A stretch of DNA of 64,000 bases from Nostoc sp. TCL26-01 (GCF_013393945.1 NZ_CP040297.1:4744001-4808000); one strand, 5' to 3'. Shown: positions 52,359-61,713, numbered from the stretch's first letter. Notes: generated by a model from the letters alone, not told the origin. Numbers and translations are program-made.

Positions 52359-53879
52359 TTACGCTGTGGCTTTGAAGGTTTTCTTGTATTCGTTTAAAGC
52401 TGCCTTCAAAGAAGTTTCTTCATCATCACCCAGTACTTTCTTGGATTGTACGTCTTGGAAGTAGGAGTTAGCGCCTGACTTCAAGTAATCTCTAAAACCT
52501 TTGGTGAAGGTGGTAACTTTGCCAACTGGGATATCATCTAAATATCCGTTGATACCAGCATAAAGAATTGCTACTTGTTCAGCTACAGACAGAGGTTCGT
52601 TTTGGGATTGTTTGAGGAGTTCCCGCAGGCGTTGACCCCGTGCTAGCTGGTCTTGAGTGGCTTTATCTAGGTCGGAAGCAAATTGGGCGAAGGCTTGCAG
52701 GTCGTCGAACTGTGCCAGTTCGAGTTTAATCTTACCAGCCACTTTCTTCATGGCTTTGGTTTGGGCCGCAGAACCCACACGGGATACGGAGATACCAGGG
52801 TTTACAGCCGGACGAATCCCAGCGTTGAATAAGTCAGAAGATAAGAAAATCTGACCGTCGGTAATGGAAATTACATTGGTGGGAATGTATGCAGACACGT
52901 CACCAGCTTGGGTTTCGATGATGGGTAGGGCGGTCATGCTACCTTTACCCAATTCGTCGCTGAGTTTAGCTGCTCTTTCCAACAAGCGGGAGTGGATGTA
53001 GAATACGTCTCCGGGGTAAGCTTCCCGTCCTGGTGGACGACGGAGAAGCAAGGACATTTGGCGATAAGCTTGTGCTTGCTTGGATAAGTCGTCGTAAATT
53101 ACTAGGGTGGCTTTGCCTTTGTACATGAAGTACTCAGCAATGGTAGCGCCGGTGTAAGGAGCGAGGAATTGTAGGGTAGCGGGGTCACTGGCGTTAGCAG
53201 CAACGACTACGGTGTAGTCCATTGCGCCTTTTTCTTGCAGGGTTTGGACAACGTTAGCTACGGTGGAAGCTTTTTGACCAACCGCTACGTAAACACAAAC
53301 TACATCTTCACCTTTTTGGTTAATGATGGTATCGATGGCGATCGCTGTTTTACCGGTTTGTCTGTCACCAATGATCAATTCCCGTTGACCACGACCAATG
53401 GGAATCATGGAGTCGATAGCGGTGATGCCCGTTTGCATGGGTTCATGTACTGACCGCCGCGCAATAATACCGGGGGCTGGGGATTCAATCAAACGGCTGT
53501 CGCTGGCTTTAATTTCTCCTTTACCATCGATAGCGCGACCCAAAGCGTCTACTACACGACCAATCAGGGCTTCACCTACACCGATTTGAGCAATTCTGCC
53601 GGTGGCGGTGACGGTACTACCTTCTTGAATCTCACGGCCTTCACCCATCAATACCGCACCGACGTTATCTTCTTCTAAGTTTTGGGCGATACCAATTGTA
53701 CCGTCTTCAAATTCTAGAAGTTCCCCAGCCATAGCCTTTTCTAGACCATAGATCCGGGCGATACCGTCACCTACTTGTAATACAGTCCCAACGTTAGCAA
53801 TTTTCACCTCTTGGTCGTATTGCTCGATTTGCTGTTGGATAATACTGCTGATTTCGTCAGGTCTAATGGAAATGCTCAT
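52359..53879 (-). CDS. atpA: ATP synthase F1 alpha subunit
   Basis: 506 residues, full length. The nucleotide site P-loop GDRQTGKTAIAID and the family signature PAVNPGISVSRVGSAAQ are present, as are the N-terminal beta-barrel and the C-terminal helical domain. With beta it makes the alpha3-beta3 head on the cytoplasmic side of the thylakoid. The beta gene is not in this window, as expected in cyanobacteria. The stop codon is followed at once by STRR units. Confidence 0.98.
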   Translation of the reverse strand: MSISIRPDEISSIIQQQIEQYDQEVKIANVGTVLQVGDGIARIYGLEKAMAGELLEFEDGTIGIAQNLEEDNVGAVLMGEGREIQEGSTVTATGRIAQIGVGEALIGRVVDALGRAIDGKGEIKASDSRLIESPAPGIIARRSVHEPMQTGITAIDSMIPIGRGQRELIIGDRQTGKTAIAIDTIINQKGEDVVCVYVAVGQKASTVANVVQTLQEKGAMDYTVVVAANASDPATLQFLAPYTGATIAEYFMYKGKATLVIYDDLSKQAQAYRQMSLLLRRPPGREAYPGDVFYIHSRLLERAAKLSDELGKGSMTALPIIETQAGDVSAYIPTNVISITDGQIFLSSDLFNAGIRPAVNPGISVSRVGSAAQTKAMKKVAGKIKLELAQFDDLQAFAQFASDLDKATQDQLARGQRLRELLKQSQNEPLSVAEQVAILYAGINGYLDDIPVGKVTTFTKGFRDYLKSGANSYFQDVQSKKVLGDDEETSLKAALNEYKKTFKATA

Positions 53880-53971
53880 GTGTGTATCTTTTTTTTCTTG
53901 CGAAACGGAAAAATTTGATAGTAATGAATGGAAAAAGTGGGGGAGATGGCTGAGTTTATCGCCCCTATACC

Positions 53972-54526
53972 CTAGTTACTCAGGCGCAATGACAAACGAC
54001 GTAATTGGCCTCTCAAACTAGCATCAATTACCTGTGAGCCGACTTTGATGATGACACCACCGATTAAGTCGCTGTCTACCTTGGTTTCCAATTCTACTTG
54101 ACGAGCCTGGGTAATAGCGATGACTTTTTGCTGAATGGCCTGCTGCTGCTCTGGTGAGAGGGGAACGGCAGAGGTGACTTCTGCTAACACAGTTTGATTC
54201 AACTGGCGTAATAATACTAGATACTGCTGTAATATCTGGTCTAAGAAAAAGATGCGTCGTCTGTCTACTAACAGCAGTAAAAAGTTGCGTAAGTAGGGGT
54301 TAGCACTGTCACCACCAAGGATCTGGCTGATCACTGCTTTTTTGGTTTCAGCTTGAATGAAGGGGTTGTCGATCAGGTTTCGCAATTGGTCTGAATTTTT
54401 GAGCAAATCCAGTAAGTCACGAGCATCTGAGCCAAACTCTTCTGTCAAATTTTTTGATTGTGCTACCGAAAACAACGCCTGTGCATAAGGTTGGGCTATT
54501 TCGGCTGTTTCTACATTACTTTTCAT
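53972..54526 (-). CDS. atpH: ATP synthase delta subunit (OSCP)
   Basis: 184 residues (atpD in cyanobacterial naming). It connects the peripheral stalk to the top of F1. Markers: AQPYAQALFSVAQSK at the N-terminus and the C-terminal signature VDSDLIGGVIIKVGSQVIDASLRGQL. The start overlaps the b-subunit stop by one base (TGATG) and has GGGAGG 7 nt upstream inside the b gene, so translation is coupled. Confidence 0.97.
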   Translation of the reverse strand: MKSNVETAEIAQPYAQALFSVAQSKNLTEEFGSDARDLLDLLKNSDQLRNLIDNPFIQAETKKAVISQILGGDSANPYLRNFLLLLVDRRRIFFLDQILQQYLVLLRQLNQTVLAEVTSAVPLSPEQQQAIQQKVIAITQARQVELETKVDSDLIGGVIIKVGSQVIDASLRGQLRRLSLRLSN

Positions 54527-55077
54527 CAGCTTCCTCCCACCTGAGCGATGCTACGATCAATGATTGCTTGTTGCACATCATCAGCAATTCCCGATCGCAG
54601 TTGTGATTCGACTTTTTGTAATGCCAGGGCGGCTACTCGCTGCCGCAGTTCGGCTAGCGCTCGCTCTCTTTCGGTGTTTAAATCAGACGCGGCTGTTTGT
54701 TTCAAGCGTTCTACGTCTTGTGCTGCTTGTGCCAGGGTGGCTGCTGTCACCGCTTGGGCATTTTCTTCAGCTGCTTTGAGGATTTTTTGTGCTTCAGCCT
54801 CAGCCTGGATTACTTGTGCTTGCGCTTGGGAAAAGGCAGTCTGTGCCTCTTTTAAGCGTTCTTCTGCTTCCTGAATAGCGGTAGCAATGTTGGCTTGTCG
54901 CTCGTTCAGGATATTGCTTAAAACTTTACGTCCAAAGTAGAATAATATGCCAATCAGAATCGCTAGGTTAATGACATTGGTTTCTAAGATGTCTAGGTTT
55001 AGACCAAAACCACCTTCGGCTGCGCCTTCTGCCATCGCTTCTGTGGCAAGTAATAAGAATGTGCCCATGATACCCAT
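54526..55077 (-). CDS. atpF: ATP synthase F0 subunit b
   Basis: 183 residues. A short N-terminal extension (GTFLLLATEAMAEGAAEG, probably processed as in other phototrophs) precedes a membrane helix (NVINLAILIGILFYFGRKVL) and a long charged helix that forms half of the peripheral stalk with b'. The start at MGIMGT is used; the second Met three codons later is possible. The 219-bp gap upstream is unusually long for this operon and holds STRRs. Confidence 0.96.
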   Translation of the reverse strand: MGIMGTFLLLATEAMAEGAAEGGFGLNLDILETNVINLAILIGILFYFGRKVLSNILNERQANIATAIQEAEERLKEAQTAFSQAQAQVIQAEAEAQKILKAAEENAQAVTAATLAQAAQDVERLKQTAASDLNTERERALAELRQRVAALALQKVESQLRSGIADDVQQAIIDRSIAQVGGS

Positions 55078-55089
55078 CTACAAGTGCGC

Positions 55090-55235
55090 TGCTCTTAACA
55101 GTTATCAGTTACCAGTTATCAGTTATCAGTAACAAGTGATGTATTTACCCTTAGAGGAAACATCACTATACAGTTATCGGTCATCAATATTTCTATTACC
55201 TTGATAACTGTTTACTGATAACTGTTTACTGAATT
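55090..55235. repeat. STRR-like CAGTTATCAGTTA repeats in the atp operon
   Basis: TATCAGTTA/ACCAGTTA units (55098-55135) and, inverted, ACTGTTTACTGATAACTGTTT (55203-55232) face each other, so the transcript could fold into a long imperfect hairpin between b' and b. Confidence 0.75.
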
Positions 55236-55296
55236 AAGCGCTCTGGGACTAATGCCCAGTTGCGCTAATGATTTTGGCAAAACCGGACTGGTTAGC

Positions 55297-55728
55297 TTAT
55301 CTAACTAGACTCGGCCCCAATAGTTTTTCGAGAATTTGTCTACTGAGAGCATCAACTTGTTGCTCTAATTCACGGAAGGCTTGCTGTTTTTGTTGCTCGA
55401 TTTCCACAGCTGCTTGTTCTCTTTGAATTTGAGCTGATTTTTGAGCTTCAGCGATTTTCTCGGCGGTGATTTTCTTGGCTTCGGCTTGAGCTGCTTCTAC
55501 AGTTGCTTGTGCTTGTCTGCGAGATGCTGCTAGCTGTTGCTCATAGTCTTGGGTCAAGCGTTCTGCTTTCGCCAAACGTTCCTTAGCATCAAGGGTATTC
55601 GTTCGGATATAGTTATCGCGATCGTCTAGTACCTTGGTCAAGGGTTTATAGAAAATTGCGTTCAACAAAGCTGCTAGTAGCAGGAACTGCAATGCCATGA
55701 AGGGCAAGGTAGCATCGAAATCAAACAT
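55297..55728 (-). CDS. ATP synthase F0 subunit b'
   Basis: 143 residues, the second b-type subunit of phototrophs (called atpG in cyanobacterial naming). One membrane helix (FMALQFLLLAALLNAIFYKP) is followed by a long charged helix (DRDNYIRTNTLDAKERLAKAERL onward). It pairs with b in a heterodimeric peripheral stalk. It lies between the c and b genes, the conserved cyanobacterial order. Confidence 0.96.
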   Translation of the reverse strand: MFDFDATLPFMALQFLLLAALLNAIFYKPLTKVLDDRDNYIRTNTLDAKERLAKAERLTQDYEQQLAASRRQAQATVEAAQAEAKKITAEKIAEAQKSAQIQREQAAVEIEQQKQQAFRELEQQVDALSRQILEKLLGPSLVR

Positions 55729-55805
55729 TTCTCTCCTCTTGGGCTGGACTAGCAGTTTTTGTGGCTTGCAATATCATCCAACCTGTCATATTTTAGAGAC
55801 CCACA

Positions 55806-55831
55806 GTAGAGACGTTGCACGCAACGTCTCT
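55806..55831. repeat. GTAGAGACGTTGC palindrome inside the atp operon
   Basis: A slightly shorter copy of the palindrome, between the c and b' genes, within the operon transcript. Confidence 0.8.
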
Positions 55832-55840
55832 GATGAAGTA

Positions 55841-56086
55841 TTAAGCGAAGGGGTTAGCGAATAGCAATACCAAGGCGATAACCAGACCGTAGATAGTCAG
55901 GGATTCCATGAACGCCAGTGTTAACAGCAGTGTACCGCGAATTTTGCCTTCAGCTTCGGGTTGACGGGCAATACCTTCTACTGCTTGACCAGCAGCGTTA
56001 CCTTGACCAATACCAGGGCCAATTGCCGCTAAACCAATTGCTAGAGCAGCAGCCAGAACTGAAGCAGCAGAAACTAATGGATCCAT
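55841..56086 (-). CDS. atpE: ATP synthase F0 subunit c
   Basis: 81 residues, two membrane helices joined by the polar loop RQPEAEGKIRG. The proton-carrying Glu is in helix 2 (TLAFMESLTIYG), and helix 1 has the Gly-rich AIGPGIGQGNAAG. It forms the rotor ring in the thylakoid membrane. It needs a far higher copy number than its neighbours; the palindrome directly downstream may matter for that. Confidence 0.98.
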   Translation of the reverse strand: MDPLVSAASVLAAALAIGLAAIGPGIGQGNAAGQAVEGIARQPEAEGKIRGTLLLTLAFMESLTIYGLVIALVLLFANPFA

Positions 56087-56234
56087 GTTGATTTTCCTTG
56101 CTTTAATTACAGAACTAACAAAAGTAGATTAACTAGTAAAGACGTGTTTTTTCACGCTGCACCGTGTTCTAGATCGCGCTGGGCGACATTTTGAGCATAG
56201 ATGCTCGCCGGAACTGTGCTATCAACTGAGGGCG

Positions 56235-56999
56235 TTAATGATGCTCCTCATGCTCTTCCCCGCCGTGTCCCTCTAATGCCTCATGAATGTATGCCCCAGC
56301 TAGGGTAGCAAATACCAAAGCTTGAATTGCGCTGGTAAATAAACCCAAGGCCATGACGGGCAGAGGTATAAATAGAGGAACTAGCAGCACTAATACCCCT
56401 ACGACTAATTCATCCGCTAATATATTCCCAAAAAGACGGAAGCTTAGGGAGAGGGGCTTGGTGAAATCTTCGAGAATGGCGATCGGCAATAAAATCGGCG
56501 TTGGCTCGATGTATTTTTTAAAGTAGCCTAAACCCTTCTTGCTAAAACCCGCGTAAAAGTACGCTAAAGAGGTCAGCAGTGCCAATGCTACTGTCGTATT
56601 GATGTCATTGGTGGGAGCTGCCAATTCACCTGATGGCAATTTGATTAGCTTCCAAGGAATTAATGCTCCCGACCAGTTCGATACGAAAATAAACAAAAAC
56701 AGTGTGCCGATAAATGGCACCCAAGGGCGGTACTCTTTCTCACCAAGCTGATTTTTTGCTAGATCCCGAATAAATTCTAGGGCATATTCCATCAAATTCT
56801 GGATGCCACTGGGAATCTTTTGGGCGTTGCGAGTAGCAGCTAGGGAAGCTATTACTAGAATGCTAATTACAAACCATGAGGTAAGAAAAACTTGCCCATG
56901 AATTTTGAGGTTTCCCAATTGCCAGTAGAAATGATGACCTACTTCTAATTCGGCGAGGGGAAATGAATTAAAGGCGTTTAAGACACTAAGCATTTGCAT
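56235..56999 (-). CDS. atpB: ATP synthase F0 subunit a
   Basis: 254 residues (atpI in cyanobacterial naming) with five to six membrane helices. The essential Arg lies in LSLSFRLFGNILADELVVGV, and the last helix has ALVFATLAGAYIHEALEG. It forms the proton half-channels against the c-ring. The tail is His-rich (GHGGEEHEEHH). MQMLSVLNAF is taken as the start; the second Met two codons later is equally possible. Confidence 0.97.
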   Translation of the reverse strand: MQMLSVLNAFNSFPLAELEVGHHFYWQLGNLKIHGQVFLTSWFVISILVIASLAATRNAQKIPSGIQNLMEYALEFIRDLAKNQLGEKEYRPWVPFIGTLFLFIFVSNWSGALIPWKLIKLPSGELAAPTNDINTTVALALLTSLAYFYAGFSKKGLGYFKKYIEPTPILLPIAILEDFTKPLSLSFRLFGNILADELVVGVLVLLVPLFIPLPVMALGLFTSAIQALVFATLAGAYIHEALEGHGGEEHEEHH

Positions 57000-57060
57000 T
57001 CTTCAAACATTTTCCCCAACGAGCGAGGATGGGATTATTGCCTTGAGTGAGCCTGACTTG

Positions 57061-57504
57061 CTAAGAATCAGGAATGAACGCAATTTGCACCATGTAGACG
57101 AGGAGTGTGGCTTTGTAAGTTAGAAATCCCAAAAATATGGGTACAATCTGTAGTTCATGCCATTGAGTCGCTAATATGATCAACCCAATAAATAGAGCAA
57201 AGCGACCTTTGCTCAACTGCTTTTTTTCACTACTCAGTCTCTCAACATCTTTAGCCAGCATTCTCAAGTAAACCACACCTGTACACGCTCCAATTAAATA
57301 ATTCAGAGCAATGTTTAGTGAATAAACTATCCAGACAGAGATAAATATAATCCCCGTTAAAGCAAGTGTGATTACCAACAACCTCTGATAGAGTTGATAA
57401 AAATCCTCCATAGAAGCCTGTGCTGATTTTGTTTTCTCAAAATCAGATTGGGCATCTTGTTGTGTTGTCGGGGTTGGTGCAATTGATTCTTCTGACAAGC
57501 TCAC
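57061..57504 (-). CDS. atpI: ATP synthase subunit I (Atp1)
   Basis: 147 residues from GTG at 57504. An acidic, Thr/Gln-rich N-terminus is followed by four membrane helices (LLVITLALTGIIFISVWIVY and others). It is the small first gene of F-type operons and is thought to help c-ring assembly or magnesium supply; it is not part of the purified enzyme. It opens the operon here. Confidence 0.92.
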   Translation of the reverse strand: MSLSEESIAPTPTTQQDAQSDFEKTKSAQASMEDFYQLYQRLLVITLALTGIIFISVWIVYSLNIALNYLIGACTGVVYLRMLAKDVERLSSEKKQLSKGRFALFIGLIILATQWHELQIVPIFLGFLTYKATLLVYMVQIAFIPDS

Positions 57505-58010
57505 GGGACTTGAAACCAGTACAGCTAACTATAAAATGACTGCACATTCAGTCAGCTGAATCATATCACGATCCGGTAACAATACTTTAGAAAAAAACAA
57601 TTAACTTCTTGTCATGTTCATCATAGACAAACGGCTATTTGACTCCGATACAGTGCAGGAGCAGAAGCAAAAATCAGTATTAGGCTAAAGCCGGATATTT
57701 TTGCCTGAAAAACTGTGAATCTTGCCTAAACTTGGTGAATAACTATCCTCCAATATTTTTGTGGTGGGGGTCTAGCTAGGACTTTTCTTGTGGCGATGTA
57801 GTCAGAATTGCTAAATTCAGCTAGTGTCTGAGGCGTAATCACACCACTGCTAAATTCACGAGATTCTCACTTTGGCAGTTTGAGTGCCTAGTTTTGGGGC
57901 GATCGCTAGACTCACTTCTAATGTACATGAAATTTGCAAAAAGGGGGTGTGGGGGTGTAAACAGTGAACAGTGAATGTTTATTAACTGGTAACTGATAAC
58001 TGTTAACTGA
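57505..58010. other. Upstream region of the atp operon
   Basis: 506 bp without a gene. It should hold the operon promoter; I cannot place -35/-10 boxes with confidence. A HIP1 octamer is near 57899 and repeats of AACAGTGAA / TAACTGATAACTG lie at 57958-58010, next to the methyltransferase stop. Confidence 0.5.
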
Positions 58011-59192
58011 TTAGGCTGGTGTCAAGATTATTAGCTGTTGTTGAATTAGTTTTCTGACTTCATCTAAACCTAGTTGCACAGTATTGACAATCTCAGCCAC
58101 CGTAGAATTACCATGACATTGTTGTAAAAACTCAAACTCGGCTGTGGACAAGTTGACAATCTGGTAGTTGTAATCAAATACGCATTGACTGGGAAATCCT
58201 TCAATACAAGGATTAAGTTCAGGGATTGCTGTGAGTAAAGTATGATCTTCTGACCAGTAGGCTTTAGTGATGGGTGGACGACCGAGGAAAAATTCGTAAT
58301 GGGTAACTTCTGGGTCTAGTAGTTCTATTAAACGATAACGTTGGCGATCGCTCAATGCTTCAGCTCGTTCTCTTAACTCTGGTGCTTTACCTAACAGTCG
58401 ATCTATCTGCCAAAATCCTGGATTGGAAAAACCAATAAACTCTAACCCCGACGCATCAATTAATTCAAACAGGGTGTCAATGTTGTAGTCAATCTCCTGG
58501 GGATGAACATACATATCAGCAAAACATTCATCCCTGTGATTTTCTAATGACCAAAGCTCTTTGTCTCGTTTGACAATGCGGTTATTTTCTGGTAATGAAG
58601 CAAATAATTGCCGACCAACTTTGACACCATCGCGGTAGTCGCCTCGTTTCTCATTTTGCAGGAGAGCGATCGCTTTTTGCATCAGTTGAATTTCCCAGCG
58701 TCCTAATTCCCCATACACAAAAATGTGCATTAAGCCACCAGGCGCTAACTTTTTCGCTAAAGCTTGAATACCGCGTATGGGGTCTGGTAAATGATGCAAC
58801 ACACCCACACAATTGATTAAATCAAATTCACCCGGTAATTGTTCCACATCATACAAACTCAGGTGATGAAACTCAACCCGGTTAGCCCCAGAACGCTGAC
58901 AACGTTCTTTGGCGATGGCTAAAGTCCCCGAACTTAAGTCAATTCCCACTACCGAAGCTTGGGGATTAAGATGTACCAAATATTCTGTCCCTACACCTGA
59001 ACCACACCCCGCATCTAAAATGCGGATATCTTGCTTGGGTGGTTTCCTACCAGTGCAAAAATTGTAAGCTGCTAACCAATTCCAACGCCAATTGTAACCG
59101 GGTGGCGGTTCATCAAGTATGGGTTCTGGAGGAAAAGGATAAGTATCGTAGAGTTTAGCAACAGCACTACTAACGGTTTGGGGGTCGGACAT
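58011..59192 (-). CDS. SAM-dependent class I methyltransferase
   Basis: 393 residues from ATG at 59192 (MSDPQTVSSAVAKLYD); a longer frame to 59309 has no family character. The methyltransferase fold is central: motif I ILDAGCGSGVGTEYLV, acidic residue in VVGIDLSSG, and INCVGVLHHLPDPIRGIQAL. A C-terminal region (about 280-393) ends in a winged-helix-like segment (VAEIVNTVQLGLDEVRKLIQ). Substrate is not known. It is upstream of the atp operon on the same strand; co-transcription is unlikely across the 506-bp gap. Confidence 0.92.
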   Translation of the reverse strand: MSDPQTVSSAVAKLYDTYPFPPEPILDEPPPGYNWRWNWLAAYNFCTGRKPPKQDIRILDAGCGSGVGTEYLVHLNPQASVVGIDLSSGTLAIAKERCQRSGANRVEFHHLSLYDVEQLPGEFDLINCVGVLHHLPDPIRGIQALAKKLAPGGLMHIFVYGELGRWEIQLMQKAIALLQNEKRGDYRDGVKVGRQLFASLPENNRIVKRDKELWSLENHRDECFADMYVHPQEIDYNIDTLFELIDASGLEFIGFSNPGFWQIDRLLGKAPELRERAEALSDRQRYRLIELLDPEVTHYEFFLGRPPITKAYWSEDHTLLTAIPELNPCIEGFPSQCVFDYNYQIVNLSTAEFEFLQQCHGNSTVAEIVNTVQLGLDEVRKLIQQQLIILTPA

Positions 59193-59248
59193 GGTGAGGA
59201 AGAACGCAGCATTTCTGAGTTTAGCGGATAGGGGTAACTGGGGCAAAC

Positions 59249-59698
59249 ATGAATCAAACTGAGTTAATAGCCATCTTAGAAGATAATCACTTAATGCAAA
59301 CAGAATCACAAACTAAGCAATTTGAAAATGCTTTAGCTCAAATAGCTGCGAATTCTGATGAGCAGTATTTATCTGAATATCATTTAATTTTAGATGATAA
59401 ATGCCAACAGTCAGAAGTTATGTTTAGCTTAATTCATTTTCTCGAATCTTTTGATGTTGAAAAACAAATTGCTGCCTTTATTAACATTGTTCCTCAATTA
59501 ATGATTAATGCGCCTGAATGGGCGAGAATTATTCACAATCGAATTTTAAATGATGAATTAGCTTGCCGCACATACCAAAAATTTTTACACTCAGCAAATT
59601 CAGAAACACCTCATTTTATTTACTTTCTATTAGAAGCAAGTCTGCTCAATCATCTAAAAAATCAGGAAGATGTTTTAAGTGAATTAAAAATCCGTTGA
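59249..59698 (+). CDS. Hypothetical protein, 149 aa (possibly Imm30-like)
   Basis: An acidic, all-helical protein divergent from the methyltransferase with 56 bp between start codons. The pattern of HEAT-like helices (FSLIHFLESFDVEKQIAAFI, NIVPQLMINAPEWARIIHNRIL) resembles small immunity proteins such as Imm30, but I cannot confirm this. No toxin or polymorphic-toxin gene is beside it. Codon use is more AT-rich than the neighbours. Confidence 0.65.
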   Translation: MNQTELIAILEDNHLMQTESQTKQFENALAQIAANSDEQYLSEYHLILDDKCQQSEVMFSLIHFLESFDVEKQIAAFINIVPQLMINAPEWARIIHNRILNDELACRTYQKFLHSANSETPHFIYFLLEASLLNHLKNQEDVLSELKIR

Positions 59699-59794
59699 TT
59701 TTTATGCAAAATCAATGTCTGAAAAAAAGTATCATCCTGGATAGAAGCATAAAAGTGAGCTTGAATTGACAACAATCAATAAGTAAATATTAAG

Positions 59795-59892
59795 GTAGGG
59801 TGTGTTACGTCTGTGCAAGGATTTGGAAGTTTGAGAAAGTAAAAATCAGCCGTAACGCACCATCTTTCTCGGTGCGTTAAACGTTGCCATAA
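59795..59892. repeat. TAGGGTGTGTT-family repeat, third copy
   Basis: GGTAGGGTGTGTTACGTC, then CGTAACGCACC...GGTGCGTTAAACG (an inverted pair). Most of the 59699-59994 gap is this element. Confidence 0.65.
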
Positions 59893-59994
59893 CGCAATAC
59901 GGTTCAGTTAAGCAGAAAAGTAGTTTGGGTTGAGCGACAGCGAAACCCAACAAAGTCTTGATCCTAAATACTGATCAATTAAATTTATTACCTC

Positions 59995-60324
59995 TTATTC
60001 GACAGCAAAGCCTGTAAATTGACGTTTATAAGGCGCGTGAAATCCTAAGATAATATCTTCTTTTGGTACACCAGCAGCAATTAACTCATTAGCAACACCA
60101 ATTTCTGTACCATCTCTTTGTATGCAAATTTTCTCATTCTTTATATCAACGTGAATAATAACTCCGTAAATTCTTTTATTATCTCTCCAACCGATATTCA
60201 AAACTTGGTAATGATGGCGTTCTGTGTCAAATAAAAGTTGTATTTCTGTAAAATTGTTCAAGTCATTAGCGGAATGATTGCTTAAGACATCTTGAATAAT
60301 TTTAGAATAGTTTATTCTTTCCAT
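59995..60324 (-). CDS. xisI: XisI family protein
   Basis: 109 residues with the XisI pattern: YSKIIQDVLSNHSAND, FDTERHHYQVLNIGWRDNKR, IYGVIIHVDIKNEKI and DGTEIGVANELIAAGVPKEDIILGFH. It overlaps the xisH reading frame by 13 bp. In Anabaena, XisH and XisI are needed for heterocyst-specific excision of the fdxN element by the recombinase XisF. Many paralogues occur without any such element, as here. Confidence 0.93.
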   Translation of the reverse strand: MERINYSKIIQDVLSNHSANDLNNFTEIQLLFDTERHHYQVLNIGWRDNKRIYGVIIHVDIKNEKICIQRDGTEIGVANELIAAGVPKEDIILGFHAPYKRQFTGFAVE

Positions 60325-60728
60325 AGAACAACCTCCAGAGTTGAGATGGCAAAAATTAAAAGTTTAATTTGATATTCTTTTAAGGAGTCTTGTATAAACT
60401 GGCGAGAGAAGAAGTTTTGATATGTATCTTCGCTAATAGCTAAATATAAAATACGTTCAGGGTCTTCTTTTTTCAATGCTAGTCGATAATTAAGAGTCTG
60501 ACCCAAGGCTAGATGAAACTCAGTAACTTCAGATGCGCCTATAAAGGATTTAATTTCTACAGCTATTCTTTGCCCTTCTTTTTGTGCTGCTAAGAGTCTT
60601 TCTGCACCTAAATCTATAAAAAATTCAATGTCATCAACTTTAAGATGTAGCGGATCATGAGTAATAGTCCAACCATCCTTTTCTAAAGCTGTACGGACAG
60701 ATTGATGAAAGATATCTTTAGCTGACAT
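60312..60728 (-). CDS. xisH: XisH family protein (PD-(D/E)XK-like fold)
   Basis: 138 residues. The family N-terminus (AKDIFHQSVRTALEKDGWTITHDPL) is followed by a nuclease-like core: Asp in EFFIDLGAERL and the ExK pair in RIAVEIKSFIG. This is the arrangement of restriction-endonuclease-like proteins. Together with XisI it makes a two-gene unit. No XisF-type recombinase is in the window, so a role in element excision is not supported locally. Confidence 0.93.
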   Translation of the reverse strand: MSAKDIFHQSVRTALEKDGWTITHDPLHLKVDDIEFFIDLGAERLLAAQKEGQRIAVEIKSFIGASEVTEFHLALGQTLNYRLALKKEDPERILYLAISEDTYQNFFSRQFIQDSLKEYQIKLLIFAISTLEVVLWKE

Positions 60729-61033
60729 AAGTTAAATCTAATGCTCCAATCATTACATATATTAGTAAGATTCCTTTTCCTAAAATCATAGTTCTATATT
60801 AATTACTACTTGAACTGACAACAATCAACAAATTTTCCGTTTTTTAGAATTTAAAGAATCGTAAAGCATAAGATTTTACAACCAATCAGAGTTAGATGTG
60901 CGGTGTGGGTAGGAGGAGTAAAGAATAGTTATAATTAAATTCCTCAGTAAAAACACTATTGTTGACGTATAAATAAGTTAATAAAGTAAATTTATATATT
61001 TAGTATTATGATTCACCTCATCAGGAGTATTGA
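60729..61033. other. Intergenic region, little seen
   Basis: AT-rich. The phrase GACAACAATCAA occurs at 60818 and also at 59767. No gene found. Confidence 0.45.
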
Positions 61034-61693
61034 ATGTCGATAGGACTGCCTGAATTTGTAGAAAACCCAGAAAATCGTTGTCCGGTTGTTCTTCTACTTG
61101 ATACCTCTAGTTCTATGTCAGGTCAGCCAATACAAGAGTTAAATCGAGGGTTGGCGGCTTTTAAGGAGGATGTGCTGAAAGATGCTCAAGCCTCTCTTAG
61201 TATTGAAGTTGCTATTGTTACTTTTGGCTCAGTGGTGCGACTGATACAAGATTTTGTAACTATAGATCAGTTTACAGCGTCCAGGCTAGAAGCAGATGGT
61301 GTAACACCAATGGGTGAAGCGATAGAGTATGCTTTAGATTTGTTGGAAAATAGAAAACAGACTTATAAAAATAACGGTATTCTCTACTATCGTCCTTGGG
61401 TATTTTTAATTACTGATGGTGCGCCGACAGATTTTTGGCAAGGTGCAGCGCAAAGGGTGAGGGAAGCCGAAGAACGTAGTAGATTGTCATTTTTTACTGT
61501 AGCTGTTCAAGGTGCGGATATGAACAAGCTTAGACAAATTGCACCTCCTCAACGTCCACCGATGATGTTGAATGGTTTAGATTTTCGTTCTTTATTTGTT
61601 TGGCTTTCTACGTCCATGAAACGGGTTTCTAGTGGCAAAGTAGGCGAGGCTGTAGCATTACCGCCTGTGGGATGGGGTCAAATTACTACCTAG
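61034..61693 (+). CDS. VWA-domain protein (TerY-like)
   Basis: 219 residues, almost entirely a von Willebrand A domain. The metal site (MIDAS) is complete: VVLLLDTSSSMSGQPI, the Thr in DGVTPMGEAIEYAL, and the Asp in FLITDGAPTD. Such short VWA proteins are TerY-like and, in many bacteria, are followed by a PP2C phosphatase and a kinase (the TerY-P triad). Here a 28-codon PP2C remnant follows. GGAG lies 10 nt before the ATG. Confidence 0.92.
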   Translation: MSIGLPEFVENPENRCPVVLLLDTSSSMSGQPIQELNRGLAAFKEDVLKDAQASLSIEVAIVTFGSVVRLIQDFVTIDQFTASRLEADGVTPMGEAIEYALDLLENRKQTYKNNGILYYRPWVFLITDGAPTDFWQGAAQRVREAEERSRLSFFTVAVQGADMNKLRQIAPPQRPPMMLNGLDFRSLFVWLSTSMKRVSSGKVGEAVALPPVGWGQITT

Positions 61694-61713
61694 ATTTTAA
61701 GGATTTATTTATT

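Noticed and set aside
59995..60728. XisH/XisI as evidence for a developmentally excised element
   Set aside because: No recombinase gene or paired border repeats were seen in the window.
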